A DNA stretch of 64,000 nucleotides, taken from Paludibaculum sp. GTDB lineage: Bacteria > Acidobacteriota > Terriglobia > Bryobacterales > Bryobacteraceae. The stretch is from the NCBI GenBank assembly GCA_029973955.1, contig JARKQJ010000091.1, positions 1 through 64,000 on the forward strand. Direction: 5' to 3'. Shown one piece after another: positions 19,667-28,685 of the stretch. A program made the translations under genes and the position numbers. The number at the start of each line of letters is the position of its first letter. The first letter of the stretch is position 1. Below the pieces are notes generated by a model that saw nothing but the letters and a program-made list of their open reading frames with translations, did no database searches and had not been told where the DNA came from.

Positions 19667-20859
19667 CATCCCGTTTGCGCTGGTTGGCGATTGGCGTCTT
19701 TGCGCTCGCCAACGCCCTCAACTTTATGGACCGCCAGATTCTGGCCGCACTCGCGCCGGAGCTGATGCGAGAGTTTCACATCACCGCTGCCGGCTTCGGA
19801 GATGTCCTGCTGGCCTTTTCGCTGGTCTATGCGCTGGCGGCGCCGGCGGCAGGCATGCTGATCGACCGCGTGGGACTGCCGGCGGGGGCTTCCATCGCCG
19901 TGGGCTTCTGGTCGTTGGCCGGGATGGCCACGGGCTGGACTTCGTCGCTCGCCGGGCTGACGGTCTGCCGCGCTCTGCTGGGCCTGGGCGAATCGGGAGG
20001 CGTGCCGGCCACGGGCAAGGCCAGCGCGCTGTATTTGCCCCCCCGCGAGCGGGCGCTGGGCAGCGCCGTGTTCCAGGGCGGGCTGACCGTCGGCGCTGTG
20101 CTGGCGCCGGTTCTGGCGCAGGCGCTCTCTCGTTCCTACGGCTGGCGTTCGGCGTTCGTGGTGCTCGGCGCCGCCGGCCTCCTGTGGATTCCATTGTGGT
20201 GGGTGGTGCAGCGGCGGGTGCAGCCTGCACCGGACATCCACAAAGAGGTAAAGGTGCCGGTGCGGCAGATCCTGCGCGACCGCCGCTACTGGGCATTGCT
20301 GGCTTCCAACGCGCTGCTGATGTCGGTCTACTCCTTATGGGTCAACTGGACCACACTCTTCCTGGTGCAGGCCCACCACTTGACCCAGGCACAGGCCAAC
20401 TATCGCCTGGCCTGGGTGCCGCCGATCTTCGCCACCGCGGGAGGGCTTTTCGGCGGCTGGCTCACGCTGCGCTGGGCGCGCGGCTCAGACGACGTCACCC
20501 CGGCGCGGATGAGAGCCATCCTCACCGGCAGCGTGCTGCTGTTGGGCGGCGCGGCCGTGCCATTCATGCCGACAGCGGGCCTGGCCGTGGCCTTCATCTG
20601 CCTGTCGTTCTTTGCCTGCGTGGCCTCGAGCGTCAATATCTACGCGCTGCCGCTGGACCTGTTCGGCGCGGGCTCTGCCGGATTTGCGGTGTCCGGCCTC
20701 ACCAGCATCTACGGATTGCTCCAAGGGGTTTTCTCGGCGGTGGCCGGACGCGTGGTGGACCGCTACGGTTTCACCCCGCTGTGTGTCGTGGTGGCTGTGC
20801 TGCCCATGGCCTCGTGGCTCGTGCTGCATCTGGCCCTGAAGGGAGAGCGGCGCGGGTGA
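19663..20859 (+). CDS. Major facilitator superfamily transporter
   Basis: A 398-residue protein with about twelve hydrophobic segments. It has the MFS loop motifs: FMDRQILAAL in the first helix, GMLIDRVGLPAG in the 2-3 loop, and a matching VVDRYGFTPL in the second half. This is closest to the anion/sugar-acid (hexuronate-like) and BacE-type groups, but the cargo cannot be fixed. The ATG at 19663 overlaps the upstream stop (ATGA), and its own stop overlaps the GTG of the next gene (GTGA), so translation is probably coupled across three genes. An upstream extension in the same frame to 19570 lies within the TPR gene and lacks membrane character. Confidence 0.85.
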   Translation: MTSRLRWLAIGVFALANALNFMDRQILAALAPELMREFHITAAGFGDVLLAFSLVYALAAPAAGMLIDRVGLPAGASIAVGFWSLAGMATGWTSSLAGLTVCRALLGLGESGGVPATGKASALYLPPRERALGSAVFQGGLTVGAVLAPVLAQALSRSYGWRSAFVVLGAAGLLWIPLWWVVQRRVQPAPDIHKEVKVPVRQILRDRRYWALLASNALLMSVYSLWVNWTTLFLVQAHHLTQAQANYRLAWVPPIFATAGGLFGGWLTLRWARGSDDVTPARMRAILTGSVLLLGGAAVPFMPTAGLAVAFICLSFFACVASSVNIYALPLDLFGAGSAGFAVSGLTSIYGLLQGVFSAVAGRVVDRYGFTPLCVVVAVLPMASWLVLHLALKGERRG

Positions 20860-22457
20860 AGCAGAGGCTCAAGCGGTGGCTGTTCGGGCTGCTGGGCAAG
20901 GATCCTGAGGCCGTGGTCGTCAGCCTGGTGAGCGGGGCGGTGCATGGCGCCACACTCCCTGGCCTGGTGGTGGACCGGCGACACGTGGTGATTGAGCCCA
21001 AGCCGGAGGAGAGCACCGGCGAACTCTGGCTGCGGCTGCGGCGCGAACTGGCTCCCTTCCGCGTGGCGTTGTGCGCGGCGCCTCTCGACGATCGCAGGGC
21101 ACTGTGGGCGGCGCTGTTGGCCTTTCCCGGCAAGGTGCTGGCCTTTCATCGTTCCGGGGAACGGCACCATCTGAGAGTGAGGAGCCTGATCGCGTCGGTC
21201 CTCTTCCTGCGGGGCACGGACCCGGACCGGATCTTTCTGCGCCCGCGGTGGCTGTGCCCCTGGAAGAAAGACCGCAGCGTGCTGCCGCGCTCCTGGCGCG
21301 AGATTCCAGGGCGGGGCTTCCGCCCGGGTAAACCGCGAGTGGCGGTGCTCTCGCCCTACACGCCCTGGCCGCTCTCTCACGGCGGGGCGGTGCGCATCCA
21401 CCACCTGCTGAGCGAGGCTTCGCGCGAGTTCGACATCGTGCTGTTTGCCTTTGAGGACGGCCAGGCGGAGGCGGACTTCGCGCGGGTCGGCCAGTACTGC
21501 GCCCTGCTGGAGATCGCTGCCAAGCCGCGCTATCGTGAGCCGCGCTGGTCCACTCTGCTGCCGCCGGAGGCGTGCGAGTTCTACACGCCGGAACTCGAGG
21601 CGGGGATGCGCACGGTGATGGCGAGGCATGGCATCACGCAACTACAAGTGGAGTACGCGCAGATGGCCCGATACGGTGGCGAGGTGCTGGTGGAGCATGA
21701 CGTCACCTTCGACCTCTTCGCGCAAGTGCATCGCCGCACGCCCTCCCTGGGGTCCTGGTGGGACCTCTTCCGCTGGCGGCGCTTCGAGCACGCGGCCTTT
21801 CGGCGGTATCCCCGCATCGTCGCCATGAGTGAGGCCGACGCCGCGCGCATCGGACATCCGGAGAAGACCTCCGTGATCCCGAATGGGGTAGATCTGCTGC
21901 GGTTCCGAGCCAGGCAGGCTCGGCCGGGCACCGCCAAACTGCTGTTCGTGGGTTCGTTTCGCCACTTTCCGAACGTGCGTGCCTACCGCTTCCTCACCGA
22001 GGAGGTTTGGCCGCTGCTCCGCCGGGATGACGTGACGCTGACCGTGGTAGCCGGTCCGGAGCCGCATCTCTATTGGCCGCACCGGCCGGAGGATCCTCGC
22101 ATTACACTGCTCGGATTCGTGGCGGACGTGCAGCCGCTGTATGAAGAGGCGGCCGTGGTCGTCATCCCCACGGTGGTCTCCGCCGGAACGAACCTCAAGG
22201 CGCTGGAGGCGATGGCTATGGAACGGCCCATCGTTTCCACACCCAGCGGCGTGGCCGGGTTGGGGCTGGTCGACGGCGAGTCCGTGCTGCTGGCCGGCAG
22301 CGCCCTGGACTTCGCCCGGGCCATCGAGCGGGTTTGCGGCGATGCCGGGTTGGCGGCGGGCATGGCCAGCCGGGCCCGCCAGTTGGCTGAGGCCGAGTAT
22401 GGCTGGGCGGCGCTGGGGCGGAAGCAGGAGGAACTATGGAACTGCCAGCCCGGTTGA
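20856..22457 (+). CDS. GT4-type glycosyltransferase with extra N-terminal domain
   Basis: A 533-residue protein from GTG 20856. Residues ~155-530 have the GT-B fold of family 4: KPRVAVLSPYTPWPLSHGG at the first strand, SVIPNGVDL in the linker, LLFVGSFRHFPNV, and the donor-binding part VVVIPTVVSAGTNLKALEAMAM. The usual E-x7-E appears as a shifted variant (GTNLKALEAMA). The first ~150 residues (MKQRLKRWLFGLLGKDP...) do not match any domain I recognise. The frame is open far upstream (to 19611), but that part is a shadow of the MFS gene. It likely transfers a sugar to a lipid or polysaccharide at the cytoplasmic membrane. It overlaps the next gene by 22 bases. Confidence 0.82.
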   Translation: MKQRLKRWLFGLLGKDPEAVVVSLVSGAVHGATLPGLVVDRRHVVIEPKPEESTGELWLRLRRELAPFRVALCAAPLDDRRALWAALLAFPGKVLAFHRSGERHHLRVRSLIASVLFLRGTDPDRIFLRPRWLCPWKKDRSVLPRSWREIPGRGFRPGKPRVAVLSPYTPWPLSHGGAVRIHHLLSEASREFDIVLFAFEDGQAEADFARVGQYCALLEIAAKPRYREPRWSTLLPPEACEFYTPELEAGMRTVMARHGITQLQVEYAQMARYGGEVLVEHDVTFDLFAQVHRRTPSLGSWWDLFRWRRFEHAAFRRYPRIVAMSEADAARIGHPEKTSVIPNGVDLLRFRARQARPGTAKLLFVGSFRHFPNVRAYRFLTEEVWPLLRRDDVTLTVVAGPEPHLYWPHRPEDPRITLLGFVADVQPLYEEAAVVVIPTVVSAGTNLKALEAMAMERPIVSTPSGVAGLGLVDGESVLLAGSALDFARAIERVCGDAGLAAGMASRARQLAEAEYGWAALGRKQEELWNCQPG

Positions 22458-22861
22458 CGATCCGGCCGCTGCGCCTGTCTGACTTTCAGGATATCGACGA
22501 GATCCAGCGCCTGAATCCCACTGCCTCGCAGTGGAATGCAGCGGACTACCTCGGCTACTTCACGCAGGTTGCGGAGGTGGCTGGGCGTTTGGCTGGCTTC
22601 CTGGCGGTGTTGGAGTTGCCCGGCGGCGAAGCCGAGATTCTGAACGTGGCGGTCCATCCGGATTTCCATCGCCAGGGCGTCGCCTCCGCATTGCTGAAGA
22701 CCCTCACCGCCCGGATTCTGTATCTGGATGTGCGGGCTTCCAACTCGCCGGCGCTGGCCTTTTATCGCCGTCATGGCTTTGTAAAGTCAGGGCATAGAAG
22801 GCGTTACTACGCGCATCCCGTGGAGGACGCCATCATGATGCGGCGCCAGCGGGGGCATTAG
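22436..22861 (+). CDS. GNAT acetyltransferase (RimI-like)
   Basis: A 141-residue acetyltransferase with the acetyl-CoA motif A: ILNVAVHPDFHRQGVASALL (the R-Q-G-x-A turn), then the LDVRASNSPALAFYRRHGF motif B typical of RimI/ArdA-like N-acetyltransferases. The ATG has a strong GGAGGAACT just upstream, inside the preceding gene, which confirms the start despite the 22-base overlap. Substrate specificity is not visible; RimI-like proteins acetylate protein N-termini. It is the last gene of the six-gene run. Confidence 0.85.
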   Translation: MELPARLTIRPLRLSDFQDIDEIQRLNPTASQWNAADYLGYFTQVAEVAGRLAGFLAVLELPGGEAEILNVAVHPDFHRQGVASALLKTLTARILYLDVRASNSPALAFYRRHGFVKSGHRRRYYAHPVEDAIMMRRQRGH

Positions 22862-23026
22862 CGGTTTGACAGGATTGTAAGACTCTTCCAAAAGTGGTAG
22901 TGTACGGGTGACGGCGGGTCCGAGGGGCCCTGCCCGAGCCAAGATGCACTACTTGAGACCCACCGAGCCTGTCTCCATAGCAAGAACCGACTCGGCGTGG
23001 ATCCCGACCCAAGGAGAACCACCCCC
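22862..23026 (+). other. 165-base leader without an ORF; crossed inverted repeats
   Basis: No gene is seen here. It lies between the GNAT stop and the YdcH-like start. TTGACA is present at 22866-22871 without a convincing -10. GTAGTG (22897-22902) can pair with CACTAC (22947-22952). CGGCGGGTC (22912-22920) can pair with GACCCACCG (22957-22965) with one mismatch. The two helices cross, as in a pseudoknot. It could be an untranslated leader or small RNA, or chance. Confidence 0.25.
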
Positions 23027-23263
23027 ATGGAGAAATTCTCGCAGGATGAGCTGAGAGCGTACCTGATGCAGTCAAATGAGGAGTTTCGCTCGCTGGCCGA
23101 AAAGCACGCCGAATACGCGCGGCTGATCGAGCAGATCGAATCGAAACCTCATTTGACTGAAGAGGATGAGATGGAAGAACACCGGCTGAAGAAACTGAAG
23201 CTCCATCTCAAAGATCAGATGCACGAGATGATCAACCGTCACCGCGCTTCACAGGTGGCATAA
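23027..23263 (+). CDS. YdcH/DUF465-family small protein
   Basis: A 78-residue helical protein with the family pattern: SLAEKHAEYARLIEQIES, then LTEEDEMEEHRLKKLKLHLKDQM. These residues make a predicted antiparallel coiled coil. YdcH-like proteins are small, conserved and of unknown function. The ATG at 23027 follows AAGGAG (23011-23016) at a 10-base spacing, one of the best ribosome sites in the window; an in-frame GTG at 22997 precedes that site and is rejected. It stands alone, with a structured leader before it and a hairpin-rich gap after it. Confidence 0.85.
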   Translation: MEKFSQDELRAYLMQSNEEFRSLAEKHAEYARLIEQIESKPHLTEEDEMEEHRLKKLKLHLKDQMHEMINRHRASQVA

Positions 23264-23313
23264 CGATCCAGGCATCTCGCGTCAGGTGCGCGATCCCGGT
23301 TTTTTAATTTCCA

Positions 23314-23404
23314 GCCCCGGCGGCCGCAAGGCTTCCGGGGCTTCTTCATCCTGGGGGAAGTCTACCGGACAAGAAGAAGCCGGGGCTTGTGACAACCCCG
23401 GCTT
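23314..23404 (+). repeat. Three mutually exclusive hairpins
   Basis: GCCCCGG (23314-23320) pairs with CCGGGGC (23335-23341), enclosing a GCC/GGC stem capped by the tetraloop GCAA (23326-23329). GGCTTCTTC (23339-23347) pairs perfectly with GAAGAAGCC (23373-23381). AAGCCGGGG (23377-23385) pairs perfectly with CCCCGGCTT (23396-23404). The middle stem shares bases with both outer stems, so it cannot form together with them. There is no run of T after any stem. It may be a terminator region for the YdcH-like gene or a switchable RNA element. Confidence 0.55.
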
Positions 23405-23494
23405 GGCAGTCTTCTCCTCCGGAAACGGTCGATGCCTCCTCTGAGTCCCGGCCGCCCAGCACCCGATTCTCATTGCAAGTCAGAGAAGTGCCCT

Positions 23495-23519
23495 GATCTT
23501 CCTTCGACTATGGAAGATC
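23495..23519. repeat. Perfect 8-bp inverted repeat
   Basis: GATCTTCC (23495-23502) and GGAAGATC (23512-23519) are separated by 9 bases, 252 bases ahead of the winged-helix gene. It could be a hairpin or an operator. Confidence 0.4.
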
Positions 23520-23770
23520 CATCTCTGAAGAGAACCGGCCGCCGGGCCCAAGGCAGACAGCATCGACCGAGTCGTTCTTTACTCTAGTTCACGATGGACA
23601 CTGTGGCTAGGGGTGGTGCGTCATTTCTAGGACACAATCTTCTCTGGCATGAACAAATCGTCCAAAGATGGAAGTCACAAAAATATCAAACGATTGACAG
23701 CTCTTGAGTTATTCTATTCAGAAGAGCTGCTGGTATGCTCTCTGTAACGTCAGGTTGTTAGTCCTCGACT

Positions 23771-26005
23771 ATGGCTAACCAGATGTTGGCCTTTGGGCCG
23801 TACCGCTTTGACCGTCACTCTCTGACCCTCTATGAAGACGGCCGGATAGTACCCCTCACATCCAAGGCTGGGCAAGTGCTGGCCTTATTGCTCCATCGAG
23901 CAGGCGAGGTGGTGCCGAAGGAGGACTTTCTGAGCGAGGTGTGGAGAGACACGTTCGTCGAGCCGCGCAGCCTAACCCAGTGCATCTTCCTACTCAGAAA
24001 GGCCCTCGGCGACCAGGAAGGGCAAATCTATATTGAGACGGTGGCGAAACGGGGCTACCGGTTTGCGGCGCCGGTATCGTGGGTGGAGGTGCATGGGGTA
24101 GCGTCCTCCGAGGAGCCGGCGGCCGAGCGGGCGGAATCGCCCGCAGCGGGAGGCGGCAGGCACCGGGTTCACATCCTGTGGGCCATCTTCCCCCTCCTCG
24201 CAGTAGGGGTATTGGCTGTCAGTTGGGCTGTTCGATCGGTGGGCCAGCACAGCGCGCGGATGGGCGATCTACGGAGGCTGACCTGGACGGGGTCCGCGGC
24301 GGAGCCGGACATCGCGCCCGACGGCACGTTTGTGGTCTTCGCTGGTGAGCACTCCGACGGGCGAGGCCACGCCATCTACAGAGTGGATCTGCCGGACGGC
24401 TTTCCGCGTCCGATCACGCCGATCGAGAATGAGCCCCTGGAGTCGCCCGCCATCTCCCCGGACGGCAGCCTGGTGGCATTTCGGTCGTCTGCGGGAGACG
24501 GCCAGTTGATGATAGTGCCAGCGGACGGCAGCCGCCCTCCCCGGGCGGTGCCGGACACGAGCCGCGCGCGCCAGCCGCGCTGGCAGCCCGGACGCAGAGC
24601 CCTGGCTTACTGGGTGGCCTCCGAGGAACACATTCGCGATTTTGGCTCCGTATACCTCCAGACGATCGAACCGCCCGGCAAGCCCTTTCGCATGTTCGAT
24701 GGCTGGGACAGCGCCTATTCTCCACTTTGGGCGGAGGATGGTTCTGCGCTGCTGGCGTTGGGCACGCAACAATCCTCCGTGCCGGAGCGCGAATTCGATG
24801 CCTGGGTGAACCCTTTTTCGAACGGTTCGTCCACGATGCGAGCCGTCCGCACCGGGTTGTTTCCGCTGCTCCGTGAGCGCGGTTTGTATACCACTGTGAG
24901 AGACCGCGCGAGAATCACCGTTACCGCCTGGCAGGGGGGCTACCTCTTTCTCTCCATCCACGACGGCCACGCGGCCAATCTCTATCGGGTGGCGATTGGC
25001 CAGGATTGCCTCGTGCACGGGTTGCCGGAACGCCTCACGTCCAGCGCCGGGCTTCTGATGGCCCCGCGGCTGTCGACCGACGGCACTATGGTCCTGAACT
25101 CCGTCGACCTGATCCAATCCCCGTGGCGTTTCCAGCCCGGAGACGGGCAGCTCGAACGCCTGCCTGCGGCCACGGGCTGGCTCTCGCGTCTTTCGGTGGC
25201 CGGGAATGAAGACAACTACGCTGCTGAGGCCTATTCCGCCGGCGATCCGGTGAGCGTGCTGTTCAGTTCGTTCAGCGGCGGACTCAGCCGCGTTGCCGTG
25301 GCCGGGAAGGTCGCCTTCCCGCTGCTCGCCTCCAGCGGAAACCTGCTCGCCTGGCGGGCGATGGATGACCGCCGCCAGGCCATCGACGTCTCTCCCTCGC
25401 GGGGAGGCGCTATCCGGCGGATCTGCGCCGATTGCGGTGCACCGGAAGAGTGGACCCCTGACGAATCTGCCTTGCTCTACCACACGGGCGGTGTCCCCGC
25501 GCGCATCGGTGTGGTGGAGGTCGCCGCGGGCCGTTCGCACGATTGGATTCAGCACCCCGACTACGGGGTATTCGGTCCGCGGCTGCGGATGGAGGACGGC
25601 CGCGCCTGGGTGACGTTCTATGCCGAAAACACGCCGCGGACCCGGCAGATCTTCATTGCGGAAGCCAAGCCTTGGGAGGCTCCCCCCGTTTCCTCCTGGA
25701 TTCCTGTCACCGACGGCAAGGCATGGGATTCAAGCCCGGTCTGGTCGCCCCGCGGCGACGCCATCTACTTCGTGAGCCTACGCGACAGCCATCGCTGCGT
25801 CTATGAGCAGCGGCTGAATCCCAAAACGAGGCAACCGGTGGGAGAGGCAAAGGCCATTCGCCATCTCCACGCCACGGCACACCCGCTGGCGGGCTTCAAC
25901 CGTGCCCGTGGCGCCGACAGCCTGCGAGTGGCGGGTGGCCGGGTCTACCTGATCCTGGATTCCGTGACGGAAGACCTGTGGATCGCGCGCCTGACTACAG
26001 AGTAG
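23771..26005 (+). CDS. Membrane winged-helix transcription factor with TolB-like beta-propeller
   Basis: A 744-residue protein. Residues ~8-105 are an OmpR/ToxR-type winged helix (FGPYRFDRHSLTLYEDG, VPLTSKAGQVLALLLHRAG, TVAKRGYRFAAPV), so it can bind DNA. Residues ~137-157 are a single membrane helix (ILWAIFPLLAVGVLAVSWAV). Residues ~170-740 hold PD40/TolB-like blades such as EPDIAPDGTFVVFAG and SPAISPDGSLVAF, outside the cytoplasm. This layout is frequent in Solibacter-type Acidobacteria and is thought to sense a periplasmic ligand and control transcription directly, as in CadC and ToxR. No Shine-Dalgarno is clear. The end overlaps the convergent peptidase gene by 11 bases. Targets are unknown. 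Confidence 0.85.
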   Translation: MANQMLAFGPYRFDRHSLTLYEDGRIVPLTSKAGQVLALLLHRAGEVVPKEDFLSEVWRDTFVEPRSLTQCIFLLRKALGDQEGQIYIETVAKRGYRFAAPVSWVEVHGVASSEEPAAERAESPAAGGGRHRVHILWAIFPLLAVGVLAVSWAVRSVGQHSARMGDLRRLTWTGSAAEPDIAPDGTFVVFAGEHSDGRGHAIYRVDLPDGFPRPITPIENEPLESPAISPDGSLVAFRSSAGDGQLMIVPADGSRPPRAVPDTSRARQPRWQPGRRALAYWVASEEHIRDFGSVYLQTIEPPGKPFRMFDGWDSAYSPLWAEDGSALLALGTQQSSVPEREFDAWVNPFSNGSSTMRAVRTGLFPLLRERGLYTTVRDRARITVTAWQGGYLFLSIHDGHAANLYRVAIGQDCLVHGLPERLTSSAGLLMAPRLSTDGTMVLNSVDLIQSPWRFQPGDGQLERLPAATGWLSRLSVAGNEDNYAAEAYSAGDPVSVLFSSFSGGLSRVAVAGKVAFPLLASSGNLLAWRAMDDRRQAIDVSPSRGGAIRRICADCGAPEEWTPDESALLYHTGGVPARIGVVEVAAGRSHDWIQHPDYGVFGPRLRMEDGRAWVTFYAENTPRTRQIFIAEAKPWEAPPVSSWIPVTDGKAWDSSPVWSPRGDAIYFVSLRDSHRCVYEQRLNPKTRQPVGEAKAIRHLHATAHPLAGFNRARGADSLRVAGGRVYLILDSVTEDLWIARLTTE

Positions 26006-27554
26006 GGGGCCGCACCCCGGCGGGGGCCGGCATCTTCTCCTTTTCAAAGCGCGGCAGCAGTTCTGTCCGGTTCGCCAGGTGCCACACGCCCGCCGCCACC
26101 ACGGCGCTGGACTTCATCAGGTCGTCCGGCACCGCCCGCTCATAGGTGTCCAGGTTGGTATGCCAGGTCTGGCCGAAGTACTCGATGGGGTCCTGCATCA
26201 GGCCGATCCCGGGCAGGCCGGCGGCGCTGAACGACGTGGAATCCGTGCCGCCTTCGCGCCGGCTGGAAGAGTTCGACGCGCCCAGCACGCCCATGTCGGC
26301 GAAGGGATCGAACGCCGACTTCAACACGTTGGCCGCTTCCGGCGGACCGAAGACCGACGCCGCACGCACGCGCCCCGTGCCGCTGTCCAGGTTGAAGTAG
26401 CCGGCGAGCCTCCCATACTCGGGTTTCTGCTCCTCGTACGTTCCGAAGTGCTCCTTCACATAGGCCTTGGAGCCCAGCAGTCCCTGCTCCTCCGCGCTCC
26501 AGAGCGCCACTCGGATGGTCCGGCGGGGTTTCAGCCCCGCGGTCTGCAACACGCGCACCGCCTCCATCATCACGCTCACGCCGGTGCCGTTGTCGGTGGC
26601 GCCGGTGGCCGAATGCCAGGAATCCAGATGCCCGCCCAGCATCACCACCTCTTCCGCTTTGTCCGTGCCGGGGATCTCCGCGATGACATTCCAGGTGGTC
26701 TTGCCCGGATGCGTGCGGTTCTGGATGTCGAACTCCATCGTCACGGTTTCGCCGTCTTCCAGCAGGCGCGCGGCCCTGCCGTAATCCTCGTTGCGCAGCA
26801 CCACGGTGGGCACCGCCTTGGCTACGTCATAGCTCCGGTTCTGGAACGCGCGCACCATGCCGTGCGCCATGCCGGCGTCCAGCACCTTCACCAGAGCACC
26901 GTTGGCCACCAGCCAGGGGTCCACCATCTCGGTGATCTGTGCGGCGGTCAGTCTGCCCGGCTCGGGTTTGGCGGCCTCGGGACGCATCGGCCCGCCGCCC
27001 TGCAGGCGCTTGCGCACCGCTTCGTCGTCCATGCGCTTCGGCATGGCCGTGAAGCTGACCGCCACCGCCACGGGCTTGCCGTACAGCACGATCCTGCCGC
27101 GGATCTTGTCCCGATTGGCGTCGAGCCACGCCTGCACCTCTTCCTTCGTCGGCTTCTCCGGCGGCGTCAGCAACACGGCGGCTCCGCGCGCGGCGCCCTG
27201 GGTGGAAGGCGTCCAGGAGAGGACTTCGAACACCAGGTTGTCGGTGACGGGCGAGACGAAGTAGCCGGCGGCGCGCACATTCGTCCAGCCGTCGTGGCCG
27301 AAATCCCATGGCTCCAGGTGGACGTTCTTCAGGCCCCAGGCTGTGAATTGCGACATCGTCCACTTCGCCGCCGCCTCGTAGTTGGGCGAACCGGTCAGAC
27401 GCGGGCCGTAGCGGTCAGTCAGCATGTGCAGGTGCTTCATCACCTGCGAGTGCTCCAGTGCCTCTTTTCTGATCTGGGCGTTGGCGTTGGAATCGATCGG
27501 CTCCTGCGGAAAACACAGAGCCGCGGATAGGAGGAGGGCGGCAGCGAGACGCAT
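25995..27554 (-). CDS. Secreted M28-family zinc aminopeptidase
   Basis: A 519-residue precursor starting [17 protein letters not shown], a Sec signal peptide. A PA-like inserted domain lies at residues ~120-260. The peptidase core is ~270-500 with the binuclear zinc ligands: His and Asp in [19 protein letters not shown], the catalytic and bridging Glu pair in [10 protein letters not shown], Asp in YFNLDSGTG, and His in [10 protein letters not shown]. It should release N-terminal amino acids from peptides in the periplasm or outside. An in-frame extension to 27683 would put 43 residues ahead of the signal peptide and overlaps the divergent kinase gene; it is rejected. The start is 28 bases from that gene. 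Confidence 0.88.
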   Translation of the reverse strand: MRLAAALLLSAALCFPQEPIDSNANAQIRKEALEHSQVMKHLHMLTDRYGPRLTGSPNYEAAAKWTMSQFTAWGLKNVHLEPWDFGHDGWTNVRAAGYFVSPVTDNLVFEVLSWTPSTQGAARGAAVLLTPPEKPTKEEVQAWLDANRDKIRGRIVLYGKPVAVAVSFTAMPKRMDDEAVRKRLQGGGPMRPEAAKPEPGRLTAAQITEMVDPWLVANGALVKVLDAGMAHGMVRAFQNRSYDVAKAVPTVVLRNEDYGRAARLLEDGETVTMEFDIQNRTHPGKTTWNVIAEIPGTDKAEEVVMLGGHLDSWHSATGATDNGTGVSVMMEAVRVLQTAGLKPRRTIRVALWSAEEQGLLGSKAYVKEHFGTYEEQKPEYGRLAGYFNLDSGTGRVRAASVFGPPEAANVLKSAFDPFADMGVLGASNSSSRREGGTDSTSFSAAGLPGIGLMQDPIEYFGQTWHTNLDTYERAVPDDLMKSSAVVAAGVWHLANRTELLPRFEKEKMPAPAGVRPPTL

Positions 27555-27582
27555 ATGGAGACAGCATACAGCAGGAGTTACC

Positions 27583-28077
27583 ATGGCTAGTGCCATGGAA
27601 CTCAAAACGGCCGCCCTCGAAATCCCCGAAAACGGCAACATCATCCTGGGCCAGTCCCACTTCATCAAGACCGTGGAAGACATCTAAGAAGCCATCGTCA
27701 ACACTGTGCCGCAGATGAAGTTCGGCGTGGCGTTCTGCGAAGCCTCCGGCGCCTGCCTCATCCGTGAGGATGGCAACGACGAGCAGATGCGCGCCCTGGC
27801 CGTGAAGAACGCCCAGGCCGTCGCCGCGGGTCACACCTTTGTCATCTGCATGCGGGAAGGTTACCCCATCAATCTCCTCTCGCGGATCAAAGACGTGCCT
27901 GAAGTGGTGGGCCTGTTCTGCGCCACGGCGAACCCGGTGGAGGTGATCATCGCCGAATCCGCGCAGGGCCGCGGAGTCCTGGGTGTGATCGATGGTGAGA
28001 AGCCCAAGGGCGTGGAAGACCAGGATGGCAAGGACTGGCGCCACGGCCTCCTGCGCAAGATCGGCTACAAGCGCTGA
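27583..28077 (+). pseudogene. Adenosine-specific kinase (PF04008-type) interrupted by in-frame TAA
   Basis: The ATG at 27583 has AGGAG 5 bases upstream. The frame reads [19 protein letters not shown] and then [14 protein letters not shown], and stops at TAA (27685-27687). The same frame continues without another stop to 28077 (EAIVNTVPQMKFG, then AFCEASGACLIR). The two parts (34 and 129 residues) join into one full-length member of the adenosine-specific kinase family, normally ~160 residues. The position of the TAA is probably a Tyr codon (TAT or TAC) in relatives, so one base change explains it. It may be a real nonsense mutation or a sequencing error. A restart at the ATG at 27706 would lose the N-terminal core. 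Confidence 0.8.
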
Positions 28078-28112
28078 CGCGCGCCTCATGAGGGGCCGGT
28101 AGCTTCCAGGTT

Positions 28113-28150
28113 CCGGTTCCGCGGCCGGCTTCGCGTGGCCGCGGAACCGG
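28113..28150 (+). terminator. 14-bp perfect hairpin after the kinase gene
   Basis: CCGGTTCCGCGGCC (28113-28126) pairs fully with GGCCGCGGAACCGG (28137-28150) around a 10-base loop, 35 bases after the kinase stop. There is no T-run, so intrinsic termination is uncertain; it may instead stabilise the 3' end of the transcript. Confidence 0.4.
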
Positions 28151-28685
28151 CATCGCGCGGGGGCCCTCCTCGGATGGTCCAGTCCCACGAATCGTTCCCG
28201 AATCTCCAGCAAGCGCGGCAGATTCCACTCCGCGTCCGCGTGGTGACCGGCCCAGGCCTGATCGCTTGTCAGGTTGGATGGAATCCTGGTCATGCTGCTT
28301 GTCCCCGCGCCTGGCAATGCCGCCACGATCGCCAACACCTGCTTCAGATGCTCCCAGGCCGGTTCCAGGCGCCCTGTTGCCGCTTCCGCCACCGCCGACT
28401 GGCAGAGCGCCACGTCGGATTCAGAGTTCTTCTGATTACCCGGCTTTTTCAGTTTGATCTGCGCGAACCGCTGCGTGCCCCCGGCCGACACTTCGTTGCC
28501 GCGCAAAGCTCGAGCGAAGCGCTTCCCGCCATCCAATGCACTGAATGTTCGCGCTGAAAATTGGCGCGGAGCCTCCCGCGGCTTTCTCTTCGAATCTCCC
28601 GTCTGTCCAAGTGGCTGGCGCGCTTCGCCCATCCGCGCCAGGTTCAATCCGCGCGGCCGGCGCGGACAATCCTGGCGCTGCGCTG

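Larger units (their letters stand above)
23264..23770. other. 507-base non-coding gap rich in hairpins
   Basis: No convincing gene is present. The left part holds the overlapping inverted repeats at 23314-23404. The right part holds the hairpin at 23495-23519. An isolated TTGACA at 23694-23699 has a poor TATTCA 15 bases later, so a promoter for the downstream gene is possible but weak. The last ~130 bases are AT-rich compared with the neighbourhood, as expected for a promoter region. Confidence 0.5.

Noticed and set aside
19611..20855. Long upstream extension of the GT4 gene
   Set aside because: It lies in another frame of the MFS gene, with no conserved features; the GTG at 20856 gives a normal protein and GTGA coupling.
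23694..23720. Promoter TTGACA / TATTCA for the winged-helix gene
   Set aside because: The spacer is 15 bases and the -10 is weak; kept only as a remark in the gap description.
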